A program made the position numbers and the translations under genes. Below the pieces are notes generated by a model. That model saw only the letters and a list, made by a program, of their open reading frames with translations. It did no database searches and had not been told where the DNA came from. This document shows positions 1 to 8,164 of a stretch of 64,000 bases of DNA, piece after piece. The stretch comes from Phocaeicola_A sp964481755 (GTDB lineage Bacteria > Bacteroidota > Bacteroidia > Bacteroidales > Bacteroidaceae). The stretch spans positions 9,757 to 73,756 of the forward strand of contig CAYZVH010000001.1 of the NCBI GenBank assembly GCA_964481755.1. The letters are read 5' to 3'. Each line of letters opens with the position of its first letter. Position 1 is the first letter of the stretch.

Positions 1-228
1 CGCCAGCTGACGTTGCAGCTGGTTGACCACGGAGTTGGAATAGAAGCCCAAGGTTGCGAGTTGCTCGCTCACCTGCTTCACGTAATGCGGATGGGCATGA
101 CCGATGGAGATGACGGCATGACCGCCATAGAGATCGAGGTACTCGGTACCTTTGTCGTCCCACACCCGGCATCCCTTGCCCTTCACGATGTTGACATCGT
201 AGAGGGGATATACATCAAATAGATTCAT
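1..228 (-). CDS. argD: Acetylornithine aminotransferase, N-terminal part (runs off window)
   Basis: The reverse strand from the ATG at 228 reads MNLFDVYPLYDVNIVKGKGC and continues with a YLDLYGGHAVISIGHAHPHY stretch, which is the conserved N-terminus of class-III PLP-dependent aminotransferases of the ArgD family. Only the first 76 codons are present; the PLP lysine lies outside the window. ArgD transaminates the acyl-glutamate semialdehyde made by ArgC to acyl-ornithine. In Bacteroides the acyl group in this pathway is thought to be succinyl rather than acetyl. The start lies 39 bases after the argC stop on the same strand, so it is the next gene of the arg operon. ACOAT versus a succinylornithine aminotransferase cannot be distinguished here. 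Confidence 0.9.
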   Translation of the reverse strand, partial: MNLFDVYPLYDVNIVKGKGCRVWDDKGTEYLDLYGGHAVISIGHAHPHYVKQVSEQLATLGFYSNSVVNQLQRQLA

Positions 229-267
229 TTGTCTTCTTTTTTAATTTGTTACAGCACCACAACTACG

Positions 268-1236
268 TTAGAATGCGGAGGGTTTGAGGCGCAGTCCAAC
301 CGTCTCTTCGAGGTTGAACATCAGGTTCATGTTGTGCACGGCCTGACCGCTGGCTCCCTTGAGGAGGTTGTCGATGCAGGAGACTATCAGCAACTTGTCG
401 CCATGCTTCTCCAGATGGAGGAGGCACTTGTTGGTGTTGATGACTTGCTTCAGGTCGATGTTCTTGTCCACGATGTGCACAAAAGAGTCCTCGGCATAGT
501 ACTCCTCGTACATCTTCACCAGCTCCGACAGTTCTACCTTGCTCTTCACCACGATGGTGGCAAAGATGCCTCTCGGGAAGTCGCCCCGGTAAGGGATGAA
601 GTCGATGTCTGCATCGAAACTGTTCTGCAGTTGCTTCAGCGACTGGCGTATCTCGGGGATGTGCTGATGTTCAAAAGGTTTGTAGATACTAAGGTTGTTG
701 TTGCGCCAACTGAAGTGTGAGGTCGCACCCGGCTTCACGCCGGCACCGGTGCTACCCGTGATGGCATTCACCATGATGTCGTCGTTGAGCATCAGGTGCT
801 TAGCCAGTGGCAACAGTCCCAACTGGATACATGTGGCGAAGCATCCCGGATTGGCTACATACTTGCTCTTACAGATGGCGCGACGGTTGAGCTCGGGCAA
901 TCCGTAGATGAAGTTGTGCTCGTCACTCTTGATGCGGTAATCCATGGAGAGGTCGATGAGTTTCAGTTCCGAGGGTACATTGTGGCTCTCGAGGAACTTG
1001 CGTGTGTCACCATGGGCGGTACAGAAGAACAGCACATCTATCTCGTCCAAAGGCAGGGCATCGGTAAACGTCATGTCCGTCTCGCCATACAAGCCCTCGT
1101 GCACGTCCGTCAACTTATTGCCGGCATTGCTGCTACTGTTGACAAACACCAGTTCCACATCGGGATGGTTAATCAGGATACGTATCAGTTCACCTGCCGT
1201 ATAGCCTGCTCCACCTATTATTCCAGCTTTTATCAT
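268..1236 (-). CDS. argC: N-acetyl-gamma-glutamyl-phosphate reductase
   Basis: The 322-residue protein opens with an NAD(P)-binding motif (GIIGGAGYTAGELIRIL) and carries the catalytic cysteine in NPGCFATC around residue 130, followed by the family's GSTGAGVKPGATSHF segment. Length is normal for ArgC. It reduces N-acyl-glutamyl phosphate to the semialdehyde, the third step of arginine synthesis, in the cytoplasm. It sits between argG (30 bases upstream) and argD (39 bases downstream) on the minus strand, so it is co-transcribed with them from the argR side. Nothing is truncated and identification is secure. The acyl group may be succinyl in this phylum. Confidence 0.96.
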   Translation of the reverse strand: MIKAGIIGGAGYTAGELIRILINHPDVELVFVNSSSNAGNKLTDVHEGLYGETDMTFTDALPLDEIDVLFFCTAHGDTRKFLESHNVPSELKLIDLSMDYRIKSDEHNFIYGLPELNRRAICKSKYVANPGCFATCIQLGLLPLAKHLMLNDDIMVNAITGSTGAGVKPGATSHFSWRNNNLSIYKPFEHQHIPEIRQSLKQLQNSFDADIDFIPYRGDFPRGIFATIVVKSKVELSELVKMYEEYYAEDSFVHIVDKNIDLKQVINTNKCLLHLEKHGDKLLIVSCIDNLLKGASGQAVHNMNLMFNLEETVGLRLKPSAF

Positions 1237-1266
1237 AACCTTGAATATCTTTTGTTGTTACAGTAC

Positions 1267-2472
1267 TTAAATCTCCTCATCCTTGTGGTTGGCATAGTAG
1301 ACACGCAACGGTGTAGAGGTCACCTTGATGAAGCCCTTAGCGTCCTCAGCGGTCCAGCCTTTCTGCATCTCGCCATACTCGCCAAACTTCGTCTTCACCA
1401 GGTCGTCCTTGGAATCCACGCCTACGGTAGAGAACGACAAGGGGCGGAGCTCAAGAATAGCGGTACCGTTGACGTTACGCTGCGACTCCTGCAACATAGC
1501 CTCGATGTCGCGCATCACCGGCTCCAGGTACTGACTCTCGTGGAGGAACATGCCATACCAGTTGGCTACCTGGTCCTTCCAGTATTGTTGCCACTTGCTC
1601 AAGGTATATTTCTCCAGGAAGCGGTGTGCACCGATAATCAACATCGGAGCGGCAGCCTCGAAGCCTACACGTCCCTTGATGCCGATGATGGTGTCGCCCA
1701 CGTGCATGTCACGACCGATGCCATAAGCGGCTCCAATCTCTTCCACTTTCTGGATAGCCTTGATGGGGTCGTCGAACTTCTCGCCGTTGACAGCTTTCAG
1801 CTCACCTTTCTCGAAGGTAAGACTCAACTGCTCTGAGCCTTCTTTGGTGACATGCTTCAGGTAAGCGCTCTCGGGCAGGCCTTGCTTGGAGTCGAGAATC
1901 TCGCCACCGCAGATGGATGTTCCCCACAAGCCCACGTTATAGGAGTATTTCAGTTTAGCGAAGTCTGCCTCGAAGCCATGGTCGTTGAGATATTTGATCT
2001 CCTGCTCGCGCGAGAGAGCCATATCACGAGTGAGGGTGATGATCTCCACACCGGGGGCCATCACCAGGAAGGTCATGTCGAAACGTATCTGGTCGTTGCC
2101 TGCACCTGTTGACCCGTGTGCGATAGCCTGCGCGCCAATCTCGTTGGCATAACGGGCAATGGCAAGTGCCTGGAAGATGCGCTCCGAGCTGACGGAGATA
2201 GGATAGGTTCCGTTGCGCAGCACATTACCGAACACCATATATTTGAGGCTCTTAGCATAATACTCCTGCATCACGTCGAGGGTCACATACTTGGTAGCGC
2301 CCAACTTATAGGCATTCTCCTCGTTCTTGCGCAACTGCTCGGCACTGAATCCGCCGGTGTTGGCACAAGCCGCGTACACTTCATATCCTTTCTCTTTAGC
2401 CAGATACATCACGGTAAACGAGGTATCCAGTCCGCCACTGAAGGCGACAACCACTTTCTTTTTCTCTTCCAT
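1267..2472 (-). CDS. argG: Argininosuccinate synthase
   Basis: A 401-residue enzyme that joins citrulline and aspartate with ATP to give argininosuccinate. The N-type ATP pyrophosphatase signature is visible at the N-terminus (VVAFSGGLDTSFTVMYLA), followed by AIAHGSTGAGNDQIRFD and KYSYNVGLWGTSICGGEI, all typical of the Bacteroidota branch of ArgG. Length fits the family. It lies in the arg operon, 62 bases after the GNAT gene and 30 before argC. argH is not next to it in this window. Expression is presumably under ArgR, encoded at the head of the operon. Confidence 0.96.
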   Translation of the reverse strand: MEEKKKVVVAFSGGLDTSFTVMYLAKEKGYEVYAACANTGGFSAEQLRKNEENAYKLGATKYVTLDVMQEYYAKSLKYMVFGNVLRNGTYPISVSSERIFQALAIARYANEIGAQAIAHGSTGAGNDQIRFDMTFLVMAPGVEIITLTRDMALSREQEIKYLNDHGFEADFAKLKYSYNVGLWGTSICGGEILDSKQGLPESAYLKHVTKEGSEQLSLTFEKGELKAVNGEKFDDPIKAIQKVEEIGAAYGIGRDMHVGDTIIGIKGRVGFEAAAPMLIIGAHRFLEKYTLSKWQQYWKDQVANWYGMFLHESQYLEPVMRDIEAMLQESQRNVNGTAILELRPLSFSTVGVDSKDDLVKTKFGEYGEMQKGWTAEDAKGFIKVTSTPLRVYYANHKDEEI

Positions 2473-2534
2473 ATTCTTGTTCTTTTCTTATTTTCTAATT
2501 CTGTCTCTTATTGTTTCACTTATTCCTCACAGGT

Positions 2535-3119
2535 CTACATGCTGATGATGTCGTCGAGGTTGGGCTTCGCGTCATCCTTATGCTTCTCGGGGTCGTAGAG
2601 CATAGCGGTGCAGATGCAGTAGCGTCGCTCGGTACGTTCCAGCACGTCGTGATTGCAACATCCTTCGCAGCCTTTCCAGAACGAGTCGTCGTTGGTAAGC
2701 TCGGCAAAGGGAACGGGCACATAGCCCAGTTCGGTATTGATCCTCATGACGGCACCACCACTTGTCAAACCAAACAGCTTGGCGTGAGGCCAGCGCAAGC
2801 GCGAAAGGGTGAAGGCCGCCTTCTTGATACGTTTGGCAAGTCCCTGTCCACGGAACTTCTCCACAACTATCAGGCCCGAATTGGCCACATATTGTTTGTT
2901 GCCCCAACTCTCGATATAACAGAAGCCTGCGAACTCGGTGCCACACAAGGCGATGATGGCCTTTCCCTCCTTCATCTTCTGTGCCACATATTCATGGGTT
3001 CGTTTGGCGATACCCGTGCCACGCACCTTGGCGGCTGCGGTAATTGTTTCCAAAATCGTGTCAACGTATGCCTCGTGCGAAGCGTCGGCAACCATAACAT
3101 CTATTTGTTGTTGATCCAT
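2535..3119 (-). CDS. GNAT-family acyltransferase of the arginine operon
   Basis: A 194-residue GNAT protein. The acyl-CoA pyrophosphate loop is clear (VVEKFRGQGLAKRIKKAAF, about residues 87-105). Its place between argR and argG, with 28 and 62 base gaps, strongly suggests it supplies the acyl-glutamate that starts arginine synthesis (an ArgA-type function). That is inference from context; the substrate and whether the donor is acetyl- or succinyl-CoA cannot be read. The C-terminal third is unusual for a GNAT: it holds five closely spaced cysteines (GCEGCCN and, about 16 residues on, YCIC), which could bind a metal or act as a thiol switch. Confidence 0.85.
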   Translation of the reverse strand: MDQQQIDVMVADASHEAYVDTILETITAAAKVRGTGIAKRTHEYVAQKMKEGKAIIALCGTEFAGFCYIESWGNKQYVANSGLIVVEKFRGQGLAKRIKKAAFTLSRLRWPHAKLFGLTSGGAVMRINTELGYVPVPFAELTNDDSFWKGCEGCCNHDVLERTERRYCICTAMLYDPEKHKDDAKPNLDDIISM

Positions 3120-3147
3120 TGTTTAATTGATAATCTATATCTTTATA

Positions 3148-3642
3148 TTATTGTTTATTACTATTTATGTTCGGAATGATTTCCGAGAGGGCCTGAATGA
3201 GGTTCTGCCGTTCCACGCCTTCGCGCATCACCAACAGGATGGTGTCGTCGCCGGCTATCGTGCCGATAATCTCATAGAACTCTTTCGTGTCGATGTCGTA
3301 GGCCAGCGAACTTGCATAGCCCGGGCGGGTGCGTATAACCGCTATGTTGCCGGAGAAGTTGATGGAGACGAAGCCACCCAGCACAACCTGGGCACTCATG
3401 GTACGCACCTCTTCGGTATGATGGCGATAGAATGCGTTGTCGGGCAATACGTAAGCATACTGTCCGTTCGCCCCGGAGGTCTTCACAATCCTCAAGCACT
3501 TCAAGTCACGCGACAGCGTGGCCTGAGTGAGCTTGTAACCGTTGATGTCCAACTCGCGCAACAGTTCCTCTTGACTTCCTATCTGCTTGTTGGCGACAAT
3601 CATCTTTATCGCCTGCAACCGTTCATTTCTATTAGGGTTCAT
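3148..3642 (-). CDS. argR: Arginine repressor
   Basis: The open frame extends further upstream but the real start is taken as the ATG at 3642 (MNPNRNERLQAIKMIV), giving 164 residues, the normal ArgR length; a TAAATTTG promoter box at 3667-3674 lies just upstream and would exclude the longer start. The N-terminal winged helix (QEELLRELDINGYKLTQATLSRDLK) matches the ArgR DNA-binding domain and the C-terminal half (FYEIIGTIAGDDTILLVMRE) matches the arginine-binding hexamerisation domain with its GTIAGDDT motif. As first gene of the arg operon it probably represses its own promoter when arginine is plentiful. Confidence 0.95.
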   Translation of the reverse strand: MNPNRNERLQAIKMIVANKQIGSQEELLRELDINGYKLTQATLSRDLKCLRIVKTSGANGQYAYVLPDNAFYRHHTEEVRTMSAQVVLGGFVSINFSGNIAVIRTRPGYASSLAYDIDTKEFYEIIGTIAGDDTILLVMREGVERQNLIQALSEIIPNINSNKQ

Positions 3643-3666
3643 CGAATATTTATTCCAAAACGGCTG

Positions 3667-3674
3667 CAAATTTA
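3667..3674 (-). promoter_or_regulatory. Promoter -7 box for the arg operon
   Basis: On the minus strand the sequence reads TAAATTTG, matching the Bacteroidota -7 consensus TAnnTTTG, 25 bases upstream of the chosen argR start. No clear TTTG -33 element is seen, in keeping with a promoter that might need or resist a regulator. Confidence 0.55.
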
Positions 3675-3689
3675 TGCAACCTTTTCCAT

Positions 3690-3772
3690 ATACCATGCAT
3701 AGTATGGCAATTATTTTTGCATACACCCGCATTTTAGCTCATATGCATTGCATATATATGTATATTCATGCA
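3690..3772. promoter_or_regulatory. Candidate ArgR operators
   Basis: Two AT-rich imperfect palindromes lie directly upstream of the argR promoter. At 3690-3705 ATACCATGCATAGTAT is palindromic at 14 of 16 positions. At 3749-3772 a TGCAT...ATGCA inverted arrangement flanks an AT-rich centre. ArgR sites in other bacteria are AT-rich palindromes of about 18 bases, often in pairs. Assignment to ArgR is inference from position. Confidence 0.35.
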
Positions 3773-3855
3773 CTATAAGGACCAGAATAAGGAGCTGAAT
3801 AGATAATCGTACGATACAAGTTCATCAAGGGTCTGGACGCGCGCGCTAAGACAAC

Positions 3856-3937
3856 CGATTGTATGAGCAAAAACAATCGATTGTATAAGCCAAAACAATT
3901 AGATTGTTTTGCCCAAAACTAAGCATTGTATTTTCCC
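3856..3937. repeat. Degenerate 22-base tandem repeat array (ATTGT type)
   Basis: About 3.7 imperfect units. The ATTGT core recurs at 3858, 3880, 3903 and 3925 (spacings 22, 23, 22) and an AAAAC core recurs with the same spacing. The junction of units 1 and 2 forms the perfect palindrome ACAATCGATTGT. It lies in the 580-base divergent region between argR and rhaB. No coding potential or transposase remnant is seen. Between it and the rhaB promoter (3938-4159) I see nothing else recognisable. Confidence 0.7.
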
Positions 3938-4159
3938 CCGCCAAGGGAGGAGATTATCGGGATAAAGAGAGAGGGTAACGACAACTTAGGATGCTTACGT
4001 GACATGGGTAAGATAAAGGCTGAGAATAGAAGGCTAAATAGCACGATATGGACGGCTAAAAGGGGCATAAAGTTTAACAAAATGGGACGCTATCTATAAC
4101 AAAAATCAAAAAGTCCATATTTTAATCAGAAAAGCCTGCTCGGTTAGCAAATCTTTTCC

Positions 4160-4167
4160 TACCTTTG
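4160..4167 (+). promoter_or_regulatory. Promoter -7 box for the rhamnose operon
   Basis: TACCTTTG, an exact Bacteroidota -7 consensus, 54 bases upstream of the chosen rhaB start. There is no TTTG at the expected -33 position, which fits a promoter that depends on an activator (RhaR in B. thetaiotaomicron). Confidence 0.65.
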
Positions 4168-4221
4168 ACCAATCTAAAGGTTGAAGAACCTGAATACTCA
4201 CATAAACGTATATTGAATATC

Positions 4222-5700
4222 ATGAAAGACATGCAATTTTTTGCCGTAGACCTAGGAGCTACCAGTGGCAGAACGATTATCGGCACACTGTCAGAAGGCA
4301 AACTTGACTTATGGGAACTGACCCGTTTTTCCAATCCTATCATCGAGACAGGCGGACATTTCTACTGGGACATCTATGCGCTGTACCTCGAAATCATCAA
4401 GGGATTGAAGAAGGTGGCACAGGAAAATATACCTATCCAATCCATCGGTATCGACACATGGGGCGTCGACTTCGTGTTCGTCGGCAAGGACGGAGCCCTG
4501 CTCCGCAACCCCTATTGCTACCGCGACCCGCATACAGTAGGCGCTCCGGAGGAGTACTTCACACATATCCCCCGCGAGAAGGTGTATGACATCACGGGCA
4601 TACAAATCATGAACTTCAACTCGCTGTTCCAACTCTACACACTGCACCGCGACAAATGTTCCGCACTGGAGGCAGCCGACAAGATTCTGTTCATGCCGGA
4701 CGCACTCTCGTATATGCTGACGGGCAACATGGTGACGGAATATACCATCGCCTCCACCTCACAGATACTGAACCCGCGCACCAAGCGCTTCGAGAAAGAG
4801 TTGCTGGATGTGGTCGGCGTGAAAGAGGAACAGTTCGGTAAGTTCGTCTTCCCGGGTGAGCAGGTGGGTGTACTCAGCAAAGAGGTGCAGCAACTGACCG
4901 GACTGGGAGAGATACCCGTGATAGCCGTTGCGGGACACGACACAGCCTCAGCCGTAGCAGCAGTGCCTGCCCAGAACGAGCGATTCGCTTACCTCAGCTC
5001 AGGCACCTGGTCGCTGATGGGTATCGAGGTGAAGGATGCCATCATCAACAAAGAGAGTTTCGAGCGCAACTTCACCAACGAAGGCGGCATAGAGGGAACG
5101 ACACGCTTCCTGAAGAACATCTGCGGCATGTGGCTACTCGAGCGTTGCCGCAAGGAATGGGAGGTGACCAACAACTATTCCTACTCCGAACTGATTGACG
5201 CGGCACTGGCCGTGAAGGCATTCCGCAGTGTCATCAACCCCGATGCACCCTGCTTCGCCAACCCGACATCGATGATAGACGCCATCCGCCACTACTGCAG
5301 CGAGACGGGACAACCCGTGCCGGAGACGTATGGCGAGATTACCCGTTGCATCTTCGACAGCCTCGCCCTGCGTTATCGTCAAGTGTTCGGCTACATGCAG
5401 GACATGGCTCCGTTCAAGATAGAGCGTCTGCACGTCATCGGCGGCGGCTCGCGCAACAACCTGCTCAACCAGTTTACCAGCAACGCCGTGGGTGTGCCGG
5501 TGACAGCCGGACCGTCCGAAGGAACGGCCATCGGCAACATCATGTTGCAAGCTAAGGCTGCGGGACTGGTGAAGGACATCAACGAGATGCGCCAGCTCAT
5601 CGGCTCGTCCATCGAGTTGACGAACTTTGTGCCCGAGCATGCCGAGGAGTGGGACGAAGCCTACAAGCGTTACCTCTGCTACTATCGCGAGGACATCTGA
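4222..5700 (+). CDS. rhaB: Rhamnulokinase
   Basis: FGGY-family sugar kinase that phosphorylates L-rhamnulose to L-rhamnulose-1-phosphate. The frame opens earlier (4165), but that start would overlap the TACCTTTG promoter box, so the ATG at 4222 (MKDMQFFAVDLGATSGRT) is used, giving 492 residues. The phosphate-1 loop DLGATSGR, the substrate region IGIDTWGVDFVFV, the AGHDTASAVAAVPA segment and the C-terminal ATP site GGGSRNNLLNQFTSNAVGVP are all intact. First gene of a plus-strand operon with the isomerase, permease and aldolase. Called rhaK in B. thetaiotaomicron. Confidence 0.95.
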   Translation: MKDMQFFAVDLGATSGRTIIGTLSEGKLDLWELTRFSNPIIETGGHFYWDIYALYLEIIKGLKKVAQENIPIQSIGIDTWGVDFVFVGKDGALLRNPYCYRDPHTVGAPEEYFTHIPREKVYDITGIQIMNFNSLFQLYTLHRDKCSALEAADKILFMPDALSYMLTGNMVTEYTIASTSQILNPRTKRFEKELLDVVGVKEEQFGKFVFPGEQVGVLSKEVQQLTGLGEIPVIAVAGHDTASAVAAVPAQNERFAYLSSGTWSLMGIEVKDAIINKESFERNFTNEGGIEGTTRFLKNICGMWLLERCRKEWEVTNNYSYSELIDAALAVKAFRSVINPDAPCFANPTSMIDAIRHYCSETGQPVPETYGEITRCIFDSLALRYRQVFGYMQDMAPFKIERLHVIGGGSRNNLLNQFTSNAVGVPVTAGPSEGTAIGNIMLQAKAAGLVKDINEMRQLIGSSIELTNFVPEHAEEWDEAYKRYLCYYREDI

Positions 5701-5743
5701 GACTGAAACCTATACATATATATAATAAGGTAGAACAAAATAA

Positions 5744-5757
5744 TATACCAAATACTA
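5744..5757 (+). repeat. 14-base direct repeat, copy 1 (before rhaI)
   Basis: TATACCAAATACTA occurs 19 bases upstream of the rhaI start and again just after its stop (7035-7048), so the same 14-mer brackets the gene. Confidence 0.6.
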
Positions 5758-5775
5758 ACTTCTAAATTTATAATC

Positions 5776-7026
5776 ATGAAAGAGGAATTGATCAAAAAAG
5801 CGTATGATATCGCAGTAGAGCGTTACGCCGCCATGGGTATCGACACAAACAAAGTGCTGGACCAACTGCAGAAGGTTTCCATCTCCCTCCATTGCTGGCA
5901 GGCAGATGACGTAGCAGGCTTCGAGTCAACCGGCTCACTGACCGGTGGCATCCAGGCTACAGGTAACTATCCTGGCAAGGCACGTAACATGGAAGAGTTG
6001 CGGGCAGACATTCTGAAGGCAGCTTCTTACATTCCGGGCAAGCACCGCTTGAACCTGCATGAGATATATGGTGACTTCGACGGCAAGTTCGTTGACCGCG
6101 ACCAAGTGGAGCCGAAGCATTTCGAGAGCTGGATGCAGTGGAGCGCCGAGACAGGCATGAAGCTCGACTTCAACTCTACCTCCTTCTCACATCCTAAGTC
6201 AGGCGACCTCTCTCTGGCAAATCCCGACAAGAGCATCCGCGACTTCTGGATTGAGCACACAAAACGTTGCCGCGCCATTGCCGAGGAGATGGGTAAACGC
6301 CAGGGCGACCCGTGTATCATGAACCTGTGGGTACACGATGGTAGCAAGGACATCACAGTGAACCGCATGAAATACCGCGCGCTGCTGAAGGATTCATTGG
6401 ACCAGATCTTCGAGAAAGAATACAAGAACATGCGCGACTGCATCGAGTCGAAGGTGTTCGGCATCGGACTGGAGAGCTACACCGTAGGTTCCAACGACTT
6501 CTACATCGGCTATGGCGTACAGCACCAGAAACTGATCACACTGGATACGGGCCACTTCCATCCGACAGAGAGCGTAGCCGACAAGGTGTCGTCGCTGTTG
6601 CTCTTCGTGCCTGAGTTGATGTTGCACGTGAGCCGTCCGGTACGTTGGGATTCCGACCACGTGACCATCATGGACGACCCGACAGTGGAGCTGTTCCAGG
6701 AGATCGTTCGTTGCGACGCTCTGGACCGCGTACACATCGGCCTCGACTACTTCGACGCTTCCATCAACCGTATCGGTGCTTACGTTATCGGTGCACGTGC
6801 CGCACAGAAGTGCATGCTGCGCGCCCTGTTGGAGCCGCTGACAAAGCTGCGTGAGTACGAGGCAAACGGACAAGGTTTCCAGCGTCTGGCTCTGCTCGAA
6901 GAGGAGAAGGCTATGCCTTGGAACGCTGTATGGGATATGTTCTGCTTGAAGAACAACGTGCCCGTAGGCGACGAGTTCATCGGCGAGATTGAGAAATACG
7001 AAGCTGACGTGACATCTAAGAGATAA
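5776..7026 (+). CDS. rhaI: L-rhamnose isomerase
   Basis: A 416-residue cytoplasmic isomerase converting L-rhamnose to L-rhamnulose; equivalent to rhaA of E. coli. The family blocks are plainly visible: VSISLHCWQADDVAGFE near the N-terminus, DTGHFHPTESVADKVS, LHVSRPVRWDSDHVTIMDD and the metal/active-site block VHIGLDYFDASINRIGAYV. Length is normal. It follows rhaB by 75 bases and is followed by a strong hairpin before the permease gene. Confidence 0.97.
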   Translation: MKEELIKKAYDIAVERYAAMGIDTNKVLDQLQKVSISLHCWQADDVAGFESTGSLTGGIQATGNYPGKARNMEELRADILKAASYIPGKHRLNLHEIYGDFDGKFVDRDQVEPKHFESWMQWSAETGMKLDFNSTSFSHPKSGDLSLANPDKSIRDFWIEHTKRCRAIAEEMGKRQGDPCIMNLWVHDGSKDITVNRMKYRALLKDSLDQIFEKEYKNMRDCIESKVFGIGLESYTVGSNDFYIGYGVQHQKLITLDTGHFHPTESVADKVSSLLLFVPELMLHVSRPVRWDSDHVTIMDDPTVELFQEIVRCDALDRVHIGLDYFDASINRIGAYVIGARAAQKCMLRALLEPLTKLREYEANGQGFQRLALLEEEKAMPWNAVWDMFCLKNNVPVGDEFIGEIEKYEADVTSKR

Positions 7027-7034
7027 GAATCTTT

Positions 7035-7048
7035 TATACCAAATACTA
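7035..7048 (+). repeat. 14-base direct repeat, copy 2 (after rhaI)
   Basis: Second copy of TATACCAAATACTA, 8 bases after the rhaI stop codon; the first copy is at 5744-5757. It sits immediately before the hairpin at 7053-7101. Confidence 0.6.
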
Positions 7049-7052
7049 GATA

Positions 7053-7101
7053 AGGGGCTGCGCCAAGGGCTAAATCGTCTTTGCCCTTGTGCGCAGCCCT
7101 T
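7053..7101 (+). terminator. Intra-operon hairpin between rhaI and rhaT
   Basis: GGGCTGCGC (7055-7063) pairs with GCGCAGCCC (7091-7099), and inside it AAGGGC (7065-7070) pairs with GCCCTT (7083-7088). The right arm runs into CTTTCAATAAAA. It could be a partial terminator that lowers permease and aldolase expression relative to kinase and isomerase, or an mRNA-stabilising 3' structure. The rhaT start is only 18 bases further on. Confidence 0.7.
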
Positions 7102-7118
7102 TCAATAAAAGATAAAGT

Positions 7119-8129
7119 ATGGAAATTGTTTTAGGATTACTGATTATAGCCATCGGCGCCTTCTGTCAGTCGAGTAGCTACGTGCCCATCAACCGCATCA
7201 AACAGTGGAGCTGGGAGTCGTTTTGGATAGTACAGGGTGTGTTCGCCTGGCTGATATTCCCTTTCTTGGGTGCTCTGTTGGCCGTGCCTGCCGGCAGTTC
7301 TCTGTTTGAGGTGTATGCCGCACATCCTACGGATACGTTGTGGACCATCTTCTTCGGTATACTGTGGGGCGTAGGCGGACTCACCTTCGGCCTCTCCATG
7401 CGCTACCTGGGCGTAGCGTTGGGACAGTCCATCGCACTGGGTACCTGCGCCGGACTGGGAACAATATTGACTCCTATCTTCACCGGTAAGACGGGCGACC
7501 TGACAACCCCGGTCATCGTGGGTGTGGTAGTTACCCTGATTGGTATCGGCATCATCGGCTTAGCCGGCAACATGAAGTCTGCCGCCTTGAGCAAGGAAGA
7601 GAAAGAGAAGGCTGTGAAAGACTTCAACTTCACCAAAGGTATCATCGTTGCCCTGTTGGCCGGATTCATGAGCGCCTGCTTCAGCATCGGTCTGGGATTC
7701 GGTGAGAGCCTCTGCTTCGCCGAGAGCGCGGACATCTACCGCACACTGCCGGCTACCTTCATGGTGACCTTCGGAGGATTCCTCACCAACGCGGTGTATT
7801 GCTTCTACCAGAACTCGAAGAACAAGACCTGGGGCGACTATGGGAAGACATCGCTCTATGCCAACAACATCCTCTTCTGCGCATTGGCAGGTGTGCTGTG
7901 GTATAGCCAGTTCTTCGGACTGAGCTTGGGCAAGGGATTCCTCACCTCGTCGCCTGTACTGCTCACCTTCTCGTGGTGCATCCTCATGTCGCTCAACGTG
8001 ACATTCTCCAACGTATGGGGCATCATCCTGAAGGAGTGGAAAGGTTGCTCACAGAAGACCATCGTGGTGCTCATCATCGGCTTGGTGGTACTGATTGTAT
8101 CGTCTTTCCTGCCGCAACTGCTTAAATAA
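7119..8129 (+). CDS. rhaT: L-rhamnose/proton symporter
   Basis: A 336-residue inner-membrane protein with about ten hydrophobic segments that matches RhaT: the N-terminus MEIVLGLLIIAIGAFCQSSS, then YVPINRIKQWSWESFWIVQG, FGILWGVGGLTFGLSMRYLG and SFLPQ near the end. It imports L-rhamnose with a proton. B. thetaiotaomicron calls the equivalent rhaP. It is separated from rhaI by a hairpin and lies 35 bases before the aldolase gene, so it is the third step of the same operon. Confidence 0.95.
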   Translation: MEIVLGLLIIAIGAFCQSSSYVPINRIKQWSWESFWIVQGVFAWLIFPFLGALLAVPAGSSLFEVYAAHPTDTLWTIFFGILWGVGGLTFGLSMRYLGVALGQSIALGTCAGLGTILTPIFTGKTGDLTTPVIVGVVVTLIGIGIIGLAGNMKSAALSKEEKEKAVKDFNFTKGIIVALLAGFMSACFSIGLGFGESLCFAESADIYRTLPATFMVTFGGFLTNAVYCFYQNSKNKTWGDYGKTSLYANNILFCALAGVLWYSQFFGLSLGKGFLTSSPVLLTFSWCILMSLNVTFSNVWGIILKEWKGCSQKTIVVLIIGLVVLIVSSFLPQLLK

Positions 8130-8164
8130 TGAACGTAAAGAACAACAACTAAGATACAATAACA

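Noticed and set aside
3148..3732. Longer argR start at 3732
   Set aside because: It would overlap the TAAATTTG promoter box and add 30 residues not found in ArgR proteins.
3856..3937. CRISPR array
   Set aside because: Units are adjacent without unique spacers, are imperfect, and no cas genes are present; the same holds for the arrays at 21707 and 51405.
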